DNA of 64,000 nucleotides. It comes from Cryptomeria japonica. Its lineage: Eukaryota > Streptophyta > Pinopsida > Cupressales > Cupressaceae. The translations under genes were made by a program, and so were the position numbers. The notes below the pieces were generated by a model. It was given only the letters and a program-made list of their open reading frames with translations. It made no database searches and was not told where the DNA came from. Location of the stretch: assembly GCF_030272615.1 (NCBI RefSeq), contig NC_081414.1, positions 232,486,733-232,550,732 of the forward strand, written 5' to 3'. Shown here piece after piece: positions 55,101 to 64,000 of this stretch (position 1 is the stretch's first letter; each line of letters begins with the position of its first letter).

Positions 55101-55227
55101 CCCAAGAGGTTGCTAAAATAATCCAGAGCTTCCTTTCTTATACCATTATCATCAGTTAAAATCCCCCTATTACAGGATAACCTGGAAATCCTGTTTACCG
55201 CCCTGTGCTTAAGAGCAATTAAGTGAA
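52138..55227 (-). pseudogene. LINE-B ORF2 remnant: reverse transcriptase and RNase H
   Basis: Lacks the endonuclease. Reverse transcriptase (55105-53850): FQRDKSPGPDGF, NKFRPISLCNYVYKI, NGFVPGRQILDSI, LKLDMSKAYDRVNW, RQGDPISPILF and the catalytic EQFVDDSITMG at about 54250, then YLGLP and LAGWKGAILSQAGKV. Connection part 53820-53383. The last open frame (394 codons, 53322-52138) holds the zf-RVT finger (NRCSLCCKEEEFACHIL with HQCTF) and RNase H: IKANFDGASKGNLGKVSYG, HYVEASATLNTL, LEGGSQNI (the Asp of EGDS is replaced by Gly) and REKNLVADGLAN. Frameshifts near 54620, 53830 and 53350. The changed RNase H residue would impair that activity. Confidence 0.85.
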
Positions 55228-55244
55228 AAGTGGTACCATAAGTT
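55228..55244. repeat. Target-site duplication, right of LINE-B
   Basis: AAGTGGTACCATAAGTT, identical to 50155-50171. It marks the truncated 5' end of LINE-B. Confidence 0.9.
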
Positions 55245-56389
55245 AATTCAAAGTAAAATAATAATAATAAACTTAATTAGTAGATACATGAAATATAATT
55301 TGTATTAGATGATTTATTTATAATTTAAATAGAGTTTGTTTATAAATTTCATTGATTAAGTTATAGTTTGGCTTTAGTAACCTTAAGAAAATTATAATAT
55401 GAAATTTATTTGACTATTTATATAGTTGATATTGTTAACAAATTAACTTACTTGTTTATACTTTCAAATAAAATTTTATAATTTGGAGTTATCGATAAAC
55501 AATATTTTCAATTTATTTTCAAACTACCTATTAATTAATAATTTGAAAAATTTGCTTGCTGACCAAATTATTGTCGGTAAACTTTTACTTGGTTACAACC
55601 CACTCGTAATTTGGAATCATTTGGTTAGATTAGTTTTATTGGGGTTGTTAGCTGACATTTCAAATTCAATATGAATTATTAGTATATATATATCGCTATG
55701 ATCGTCAATCTAAATTTGATATGTTCATGCTTAGATGCATGGTCTTCGACCAATTGACTACTTCAAGCATCATGCAAGTTACATAATTGATGTATCATAC
55801 AAATTACAAGAAGCTAGATATAAAGATCATTCTCAAATTTGGATAGTAGTCTCTTAGTAGTAGTAGATTGAAATTTTTAAATAACCACATCATTTAAATT
55901 AGTCAAATTTAATAGTAGTCAAATTTATCTCCTAACTCTAAGGAAACATAAGATTAGTGAAAGGAAGAGCTACGTTTAAGGAAGAGGCAAATTTCTTAGT
56001 TGAAATTCATAGTAAAAATCTATTTTGTTAGAATATTAATAATAATTGGGTAGTGGAGAAACTCTATTTGAAAACCAAAAGTTTTATCAATCTAGAGTCA
56101 TTTAACTATGATTTTGACTTATCTCTTGAACCTCAAATCGAATACTCAACTTCTGTTGTAAGTTTAATAGAACTTAGCTTCGAAGATTAAATGAGTTATG
56201 ATTGTTATTAGGGAATCCTTACCTTAATATGTGCTTGAGAAGCGTATTCCATGATCGCTTAGTATATTATACAACTATTTTAATTGAGATATCCTATGAG
56301 CAAATCTTAACTCTCTTCTAAGAGTCTGTGATTGATAAGTTATTATTTGTAGAAAATGTCCAAGGGATAAATGGATTCAAGTGGATAGT
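55245..56389. other. A+T-rich spacer between LINE-B and LINE-C
   Basis: No gene, repeat array or structured element seen; only short A+T-rich unique-looking sequence. Confidence 0.6.
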
Positions 56390-56568
56390 TTTTTATTAAG
56401 GTAAAAACAGGTTTTGAAGGGGCCCCGAAACCCTTTACAAACGAAACTTAACATAAAAAGCAAAAAGAGACAAAAAGGAACAAACCAACGAAAAGCCAAC
56501 AAAAAACCATAGAAAACCGGCTAAAGCCCCACAAAGCCAGCAAAACCAGCTAGACCCAAGAAGAGAAA

Positions 56569-58311
56569 CTAGTTGATTTTTTTCAGGGCATTAGCCAGGG
56601 TGTTGCTAATCCCATGCAGATCCTTGATGTTTTCCCTGAGATTAGGGGTATCCTTAGCAGAAGTAGCCACAACTTTCTTGACACTCGCCCTGGTCCTCTT
56701 AGCAGCACCACTAGCCGGAGTAGCTTCACCACTGCCAATCTAGATAGTATCATCATCCATGTCAAGGTCCACCACCGGTTTAGGAGAACTGGTATTATCA
56801 AAGACCTTAGCAATATCCTCCAAGTTTTTAGTGACAGTTGACAGGATATTTGGGATAATGCCCAGCAAATTTTTCATCGCAACTCTCCCTTCTTCCAGCG
56901 ATTAAACCTTCTCCTCCATATCCTGCTTCCATTTTATCTGATCCCTGTCGTCATCCTCCCTCTTCTCATCTATATTTTTCCCCTTTTTTTCCAGATTCTT
57001 CAAGAGTTCATAGGTCCATCTTTCATAATCTAGTCTCGCCTCAGTGAGCTTTCTAAGGTTATCCAGAAATAACCCTTTACCCGCACTTTCCTTATCCTCA
57101 CTTAAATTGTCCTTAGTCATATCCTTCTTCGATTCCTTGTTCTCCTCCCTCTCAGAATTCACATCTATTTCCTCATTATCCTTGTATTCCACATCCTCCA
57201 TAGGATGACTGTTGTTCTTACTAGGGAAATCACTATGGATAGGGATTTCATTGTCAGACTCATTATCACCACCTTCTTCCTCAATACCCACCTCCTCATC
57301 TTTCTAGTTGTCTTCACCATCAGAATCATCTGTCTCCATTTTGCTGCCTTCTTTTCCAATTTCCTCTGTTTCGATCTTTTCATCATGGGTTTCCATCCTA
57401 GGGGCACTCTTTCTTTTTTTGCTAGAAGACTCCTTCTCCTTGCTAGATTCGCCTCCCTCCATCTTTCTCTTCCCCGGAGAGGCGGATAACCTCTTATTTT
57501 CCAGCATAGCGAGGGTTTTACAGTGCTCATAAATAAGCAACAAAAGCCCACAACGGAGTATCGGATTTGAGGGATTCTTACTGTGTTTATTGAGGGACCT
57601 TGAAAGGGACCTGAAAAGGTAGTAGGGTAGGGAAACCCTTTTGTCATGTCTGAAATGGTTTAAAAGAACAAAGTGGTAGGTGTGGGCCCCAGAGAATTGG
57701 CCCCCAATAGTGACATATTCCATTATGGCATTCAAAACCCAGCCCCGGATTTTCTTGATATTAGAAGCTTCATCGTAACCCCTAGTGGCTTTGCCAATTC
57801 TAGCCCTCTCTTTTTCCTTACGCGGGAATAGATTTGCCACGTTATTGGAGACTTTAAGGTCTCTAAAGAAATTAAGCCTAGAATGGGCCATACTAGTCAT
57901 AGTAGCTATGAGTCCCACGTCCAATTTGAACTTAACCCCATAGATTTTAAAGGACCCATTACACCAATTTTTAGAAATTTTGGAAACGATGAGATTTACC
58001 CTACCTTTGTCATAATCCACTAGCTTCTCCATAAAGCTTGTGAGGGACCCTTTTTCCAGCTTCGCCCACACTTTCGGCATCGCTTTCCATCTTGATGTAT
58101 TATTTGGTTCCTCCCTCCTTAAATCTCCTCCCATCTTCGAATTCGGATTATCAGCTCTATTCCTCTACAAACTCAACACTTCTTTCCCGTAGATACTTGA
58201 GATTTTGAATAGGATGACCCACAAAGTGTGCGGTGTAATATAAAAAATGGTTGGGGTTCTGCCGCTTTGCCAGGTAATAATTACCTTTCCATCAAGGCAT
58301 AAATTATTCAT
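56569..58311 (-). pseudogene. LINE-C ORF3, conserved third protein
   Basis: ATG at 58311 reads MNNLCLDGKVIITWQSGRT, with the ORF2 stop TAA inside its first codons (8-nt overlap). A TAG at about 58165 is followed by a long open stretch from MGGDLRREEPNN (58134) to about 57304. Blocks: KLEKGSLTSFMEKLVDYDK, VGLIATMTSMAHSRLN, FFRDLKVSNNVANLFPRKE, YHFVLLNHFRHDKRVSLPY, LFRSLSRSLNK, LLLLIYEHCK. The tail is rich in Lys, Glu and Ser with acidic runs, then a coiled coil and NIKDLHGISNTLANALKKI. Total about 580 codons. Stops at about 58165, 57304 and 56740. It aligns closely with LINE-B and more distantly with LINE-A. Unknown function; possibly a gag-like or RNA-binding accessory. Confidence 0.7.
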
Positions 58312-61300
58312 ATTCCCTATCATGATTATGCGGTCCTTCCCTCCTCGTATATCTATCCTTTCTAAGGAGCTCTTTAATGTTAATGTTAATATCTTCCCCG
58401 TGCCAAATCATTTGAGAATCAGAATTAACTCCTATGTTCGCCAGACAGTCCGCCACCATATTTTTCTCTCTAAAGGCATGTTGAATTATTATATCTTTAA
58501 AACTAGCTATAATTTCCCTAGCTTTCAGGATAATGTTTTCAATTGACCATGATGGTTCCGAATCCCCTTTCAAACACTTAATAATATTAAGTGAATCTCC
58601 CTCAAGCCATAATTTATCATGATCAAGATTCTTGGCTATAATTAAGGTGTTCAGGGCAGCTGAGGCTTCGACAAAATGACTAGTTTGACTCCCCAAAGGA
58701 CCAGCCACCGCCACTAAGCAAATTCCAGCAAAATTCCTGACAATGCCCCCATATCCAGCTTTACCCGGATTCCCCTTAGAGGCCCCATCAAAGTTATCCT
58801 TAATCCACCCTTGAGGAGGAAAACACCAAACGAGACCTTCTCTTCCCTTCTCCTTACTAGTAGTAGTAGTAGAGAGGTTCCACTTGTCTTTGAAGTCTTC
58901 TTTAGCAGCTGGTCTATTATCAGTACCATAGATACATTCGAATATGCTCCTGTAAATTTTATCCACCACCACTTCTAGAATAGCACTTTTATCCCTAAAA
59001 ATCCTATTGTTGTGCTCTTTCCATATATTCCAGATAACATTCAGAAGAGTAAGTCTCCAAGTCTCCATAATCTTAGGATTAGAATTAGGGCAGTGCTATT
59101 GCTGCCAGGATTCCCCATGGGAGTTCGGAAAAACCCAGCTCAAATTCCACCTGCTTAAGATGATTTTCCAGATTTCCTGACTAAAAGAACACTGATTAAA
59201 AATATGGCAAGCAGTCTCTTCTTTCCTGTAACAAAGAGAACACCTGTTAGGAAAAACAAAACCTCTCTTTTGAAGGTTGTCCAGGGTTAAAACCTTGTTT
59301 TGGATGAATATCCAAAAAAAGATATTAACCTTAGGAACTAACTTCTTGTTCTAGACTTTAGCCCAAATAGGAACTTCTTCCACAGATTCATTATGGATAG
59401 CCACAGCTGAGGAAACAAAATATTTCCCATCCGGGGTTTCCCTCCATATCAATCTGTCATCTTTGTTTTCTCTAGGAACTTTAGCAGAGAGAACAATCTG
59501 AAGGAACTTAAGCCCCAGACACTGCTGGCTAAAATCAATCCATTTCCTATTTCTCCAGTAGTCCTTGACCAGCTCCCCAAACCTGCTTTTGAACCAATCT
59601 TTCCATTCATCAAGGATTGGATCTTCCTCCAGAGGTTTATCCAATATCCACCTATCTTTCCAAAATCTTATTCTCCTACCATCCCCAAGGTTCCAAATTC
59701 GACCAGCAGCAGCCCAACTTTTAGCTGATTGAACTGCATTCCATATAGCTGAACCTTCAACAATAAAAGAATCATCTAAGAATTCTTTCTCAGAAGGTTG
59801 CATATAAAGATATTTGTTTTTCCAGATTAAATTCCATTCTTTTTCCTCCCCTTTCATTCTCCAAATTTGTTTAGCTAATAAAGCCTTATTCATAGAACTA
59901 ATATTCCTTAAACCCAACCCCCCTAAGGCCTTAGGAGAACAGATTTTATTCCACACAATAAGGGGAATTCTATTTTTGACTTCCATCCCCAACCAAAGAA
60001 ACTTTTTTTGGATTCTTTCAATTGCTTCCGCAAACTTTCTGGGGATTTTGAACAAACTGAGAGCATAAACAGGTAAGTTTTGGAGAGTGGCTTTGAGCAG
60101 AGTAACTTTGCCCACTTGACTAAGGACAACCCCTTTCCAACCTGCAAGTTTTGAGTCAAATCTATCCACCAACTTATTCCAGAAAGTATCCTTAGGCTTA
60201 ATACACAGAGGAAGCCCCAAATAAGAAGAGGGAAGCTCAGTTATTTCACAACCAAGAATTCTTTCAATCCTTAATTGCCTTTGAATAGGGGTGTTTATGA
60301 AGAACAAAGAAATCTTATCCCAATTAATTTTTTGACTAGAGGCAGATTCATAAATATTTAGCACCTTCTTCATATTTTTAGCTTCCGTAATGGTAGCTTC
60401 CCCCATAGTAATAGAATCATCAACAATCTGTTCATGAGTACAAGTGAAATTAGATGAAGAAGGTTTCAGTCCTCTAAGATTGCCTACTTCCACATTTTTA
60501 AGAATAAATCTACACAGACATTCAGCTAAAATAGTAAACAAGATAGGGGATATGGGATCCCCCTGTCTAAGGCCTCTAGAGATTTTGAAGAAACTTGACG
60601 GGGATCCATTGACAATAACAACAGAAGAGGAAGTTTCCATAAGTTGAGAGCAAAGCTGAATAACTTTTTCACCAAAACCAAATGCTCTCATAATCCTTAG
60701 GAGAAACTGCCAGTTCACTCTATCATAAGCTTTAGCCATATCTAACTTCAGAAAGAAACCCTGATTATTCGCCACTTTCAGGGAATGAATATTTTCATGA
60801 ACAGATATAATGGAGTCCAAAATCTGTCTACCGGGGACAAAGCCATTCTGCTGGACGGAGATAATTCTTGGAAGAATTTCCAGCAACCTGGAAGTCAAAA
60901 CCTTGGATAAAATCTTGTAAACAGAGTTACATAGACTAATGGGTCTAAACTTATTGAGAGAATCAACACTTGGGATCTTCAGAATTAGGACAATGAAGGT
61001 AGCATTCAGTTCTTTTAGAAGCCTTCTAGAGCCAAAGAATTTTTTAATACCTTTGCAGATGTCAGCCTCCACAATATGCCAAAAATATTGGAAGAAAAAT
61101 ATTGGAAAGCCGTCCAGTCCAGGGGATTTATCTCTCTGAAAAGAAAACACCGCCTTTTTGATTTCCTGATTAGAGGGAATACAGGATAAATAGTTATTAT
61201 CTTCAACAGTTAGGGTAGAAGGAATAGCTTGCAAGAGGATGTTTTGATTACTGATATCCAGGTTATCCACTTCTCCCAATAGGGTGCCAAAATACTCCAA

Positions 61301-62494
61301 AGCTTCCTTTCTAATATCATTATCCTTCGTTAAGATCCCTTTATTACAGGATAATCTGGATATCCTATTAGCCGCCATATGCTTAAGAGCAGTTAAGTGA
61401 AAAAACTGGGTATTTTTATCACCTTCCTTCAAGAACAAGGCTCTAGATATTTGTCTCCAAAAAGTCTCTTCATTAGAAATAATGGTGTGGTATTTAGACA
61501 AAAGAACATTTTCCACCATCCTCAGTTCTTCAAACAACCCATATTCTTGGATTCTATCCTGACCTTATTTTATTTCAGTTTTAATTTGAATTTTACTCTT
61601 GAAGATGTCCCCAAAAATCTCTTTGTTCTAGATTTTAATTTTAGTCTTTATAATATTGAGCTTTTTAGCTATTCTAAAGAGAGTCGTACCCTCAACCTCA
61701 GAATTTCACCAATCAACAACACAAGCTTCCAAAGAGGGATGGGATAACCACACTTTTTCAAATCTAAAAGGGAAGTTTCTCTTAGCCGAAAAAGAGTTGG
61801 CAGTAAAAGAGATAGGATAATGGTCTGACCCAATTTTAATAACAGAAGTAAGGGAGCAGCTATACTTGGCTAACCACTCAGGAGAAATTAAAGTTCTATC
61901 CAACTTTACTTGAATCAGGTCAGCTCCGGTTCTTCTATTAGTCCAAGTATAGTTAATGCATTGAAGATCCACATCCATGAGAGCTTGATCATTGATGAAC
62001 TCCATAAGGTCTTGTTTCCCATCTAGCTGCAAGGGGAGGCCTCCCATCTTCTCTTCCTCTTTTAGAGGAGTATTAAAATCTCCCATTATTATCCAGCTTT
62101 GATCAGCAAACTTAAGTCTGTCATCAGCAAGGCTTCTCCAATATTTAACTCTACCAGTTTTGGTGTTAGGCGCATAGACATTAGTTAACACCCAAACAAA
62201 GTTATCCTTAATACGCTCAAGCTGCATAGAGATCCTATTAAAAGAAGAGATAATTTCCTTACCTTTGATAGTTTTTTGGCTCCAAAAAATCGCAGTTCCT
62301 CCAAAAGCTCCCTCAGAGCTAGATCCTATGACACCATTATTCTTAAAAATTCTAATCTTTTCCACTTTTTCCTTGGACATCTTGGTTTCCTGAACAAGGA
62401 CCACATCCGGTTTATGATCCCTTATGATGTTTCATAACACATCCTGCTTATGAGGGGCATTCAACCCTTTGATATTCCAGGAGATTATCTTCAT
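58304..62494 (-). pseudogene. LINE-C ORF2: endonuclease, reverse transcriptase, RNase H
   Basis: Starts MKIISWNIKGLNAPHKQDVL at 62494, followed by a stop. The endonuclease continues at 62404: VLVQETKMSKEKVE, IIMGDFNTPLKEEEK and IGSDHYPISF. After breaks near 61700 and 61560 a 728-codon open frame (61537-59351) covers the linker and all of reverse transcriptase: NKFRPISLCNSVYKI, NGFVPGRQILDSI, LKLDMAKAYDRVNW, GDPISPILF, catalytic EQIVDDSITMG (IVDD instead of FVDD), YLGLP, LAGWKGVVLSQV and GGLGLRNIS. RNase H (59068-58304) shows IKDNFDGASKGNPGKAGYG, HFVEASAALNTL, LEGDSLNI and REKNMVADCLAN. A stop region at about 59350-59070 holds the zinc finger. Close to functional but not intact. Confidence 0.85.
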
Positions 62495-62571
62495 ACTTTA
62501 ACCAGAGATAGGGCTGACTCGATGGAACACTGTGTTCCATCAACACGGTTCTTCCAGCTTTCCTATTCCCT

Positions 62572-64000
62572 TTAATGTTTTAGAGATGGCCTCCCCTGCT
62601 TTTTGTTTTGGCTTCCAACATCTGCCTTTTTCTTATTCCCGCTTCTAGTTGAGATACCTCCATTGAGTTCCTCCTTATTCGGTTTTCCCTCTTTCGAACC
62701 AAGAATCTTGAGATTCCCTTCCAGGATATCCATTAGCACACTATGTGGTGGGGTTTTACATAGAGGAGGCTGTGGGCTTCCATTAGTTAAGAGAAATAAG
62801 GGCTCAATATCAGAAGGGTTAAACTCTTGAGCTTCATTAAAGTTTTCCTCAACTGAATTTGAGAAAGAAGAAACAAGCACAACTTCATTGGAACGTGCCT
62901 CTTCCTTCTCCTGACTGACAAATCCAACCTCCTGGTCTTCTAGGTTATTTTTGTTGTTCAGCTCTATAATTTGCTCCCCCTCTTTAGAACTCTCTGTTTG
63001 GTTATTAGAGTATACACAATCTTAATTTTCATTATTACTATTCTCACCCTTCTTAACTTCATTTTCTAGTTCCATTACATCCTTATTTTGATCACACTCA
63101 ACTGACGAGTCTCCTTTTTTATCAATCGTTTGCCAAATCTTTTTATACTTAACATTGCTATCAGTCTTGCTTTCCTTACTCTTCTTAAGTGGACATGATT
63201 TTGCCCAATGCCCTGATTTCTTGCAATGGAAACATGCAAATAGAAGTGACTCATATTCAATAGCTTGGGTCCATTTCCCTAGTTTAGAAATAATCTCTAT
63301 AGATTGGGGCATATCCGTCATTTGATTAACATTTACACAAATGAGAGAAAATACCAACCTTGATTTAGCCACCGTCACTGGACCAATTGAAAGAAGTTCT
63401 CCAAAAGAATTCACAATACCCTTAAAGACTTCCTCATTCCAGAATTCTAGCAGGAGACCCGAGAGGCGTGTCCAGACTGGTGTAGAAACAAAGAAGGATT
63501 CATCAAGGGCGAGGTTCGGGACCCATTTCTGAAGAGCCAAAGTTGACTTGCCGAATATCCATGGACCTTCACATAGAGCCTTATTCATATCTTCTCCAGA
63601 GTTAAAAGCAAAGGAAAAAAACCCCCTAGGTAGCGTTGCCACATCCACTTGACCTTTTAAAATCCATTTCCTCCTTATGAAATTCCTAACAACATCAATG
63701 TTAGGCCTAAAGCCAGAAATCGACCCACTAAAGTCATGGTTAAACCTACTACAGTCAGATCTACCAGTTTATCTGGTACAGAAATAACAACCAGCCCCGA
63801 AACTAGATCAGAGATATTTGTAACTTCTGGGAGCCTTGATTTAGCTAGCGGCTTCACTCCAAAGAGCGAAGACCATTTTTTATCTTTACCTCTATCATGT
63901 GGGTCCCCAGTTTTGGAATCTTTATCCTCCCCTGGTTTGACTATTTCCTTGTCCTCTTTTGACCCTTGAGATGCTTGTCCTCTTGCCTACTTGCCAGTTC
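62572..64000 (-). pseudogene. LINE-C ORF1, DUF4283 and zinc-knuckle protein (partial)
   Basis: Enters from the right edge as GQASQGSKEDKEIV..., then KDKKWSSLFGVKPLAKSRL and VISVPDKLVD. A frame change near 63690 follows. 63648-63022 is open: MDVATLPRGFFSFAFNSGE, PVWTRLSGLLLEFWNEE, NSFGELLSIGPVTVAKSRL and the CCHC knuckle CFHCKKSGHWAKSC at about 63230-63190. A stop at 63022 interrupts the hydrophilic tail, which resumes at 62880 and ends in GRPSLKH-stop at 62572. It is the LINE ribonucleoprotein component and is clearly homologous to LINE-A ORF1. Here the ORF1 stop lies 77 nt before the ORF2 ATG, much further than in LINE-A. Confidence 0.75.

Larger units (their letters stand above)
50172..55227 (-). 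mobile_element. LINE-B, 5'-truncated copy of the three-ORF LINE
   Basis: 5056 bp on the minus strand between perfect 17-bp duplications. Its 5' end lies in ORF2, just before reverse transcriptase, at a point matching about 61402 of LINE-C; endonuclease and ORF1 are absent. This is the normal result of incomplete target-primed reverse transcription. It contains reverse transcriptase, zinc finger, RNase H, ORF3 and the shared 3' end. The duplication shows that ORF3 is copied together with the LINE. Confidence 0.9.
56390..64000 (-). mobile_element. LINE-C, three-ORF LINE cut by the window edge
   Basis: On the minus strand with ORF1 entering from the right edge, ORF2 at 62494-58304, ORF3 at 58311-56569, and a 3' end near 56390. 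The 3' terminal sequence (GGTTTCGGGGCCCCTTC, then AAAACCTGTTTTTACCTTAAT on the element strand) is shared with LINE-B and, in decayed form, LINE-A. The left flank is visible, but the matching duplication would lie beyond 64000. Its reverse transcriptase is the least damaged of the copies. Confidence 0.85.

Overview
The window is a piece of a very large, repeat-rich plant nuclear genome. I lean towards a gymnosperm (probably a conifer), judging by the nested giant Ty3/gypsy elements, the RNase H-bearing L1-type LINEs, the long A+T-rich spacers and the style of the repeats; this is inference, not a species call. I see no ordinary single-copy host gene, rRNA, tRNA or CRISPR array. Nearly everything is transposable-element DNA, and almost every open frame is a fragment of a decayed element gene.

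Layout. 1-2510: 5' part of a LINE on the minus strand (LINE-D: decayed ORF1, then the start of ORF2 running off the window). 2714-10905: a complete LINE insertion on the minus strand (LINE-A), with an 18-bp target-site duplication (TSD) on each side, reading ORF1, ORF2 (endonuclease, reverse transcriptase, zinc finger, RNase H) and then an extra ORF3. 12011-45416: a nested structure. The outermost layer looks like a DNA element with inverted ends and a core of palindromic satellite (13030-14112 continuing at 41797-44870). A 27.7-kb Tat/Ogre-like Ty3/gypsy element (14113-41796, minus strand, TSD GGTCC) has inserted into that satellite. Near its 3' LTR it carries an antisense plant-mobile-domain (PMD) gene with its own TATA box and intron. 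A second, non-autonomous gag-protease LTR element (18022-27434, plus strand, TSD ATTAC) has split that PMD gene. A 5'-truncated LINE fragment (39786-41534) has landed in the right LTR of the large element. 45417-50154: microsatellites, an unassigned repeat and A+T-rich spacer. 50155-55244: a 5'-truncated LINE (LINE-B) with a 17-bp TSD. 56390-64000: a third copy of the same LINE family (LINE-C), whose ORF1 runs off the right edge.

Order of events from the nesting: palindromic DNA element first; then the Tat-like element (LTRs about 6% different over a 280-bp stretch compared by eye); then the gag-only element (5 differences in the 220 bp of LTR that can be aligned, 2.3%). The LINE fragment in the right LTR came at an unknown time after the Tat-like element.

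The most notable signal is the LINE family present as copies A, B and C. In all three, a third reading frame of about 580-640 codons starts just before the ORF2 stop codon, overlapping it by 8-41 nt, and runs to the 3' end of the element. It has conserved N-terminal blocks and a charged, probably coiled-coil tail. The unrelated LINE fragment at 39786-41534 also has a coding-looking frame after its RNase H. Other unusual signals are the palindromic satellite element with higher-order structure and the promoter- and intron-bearing antisense PMD gene inside a retrotransposon.
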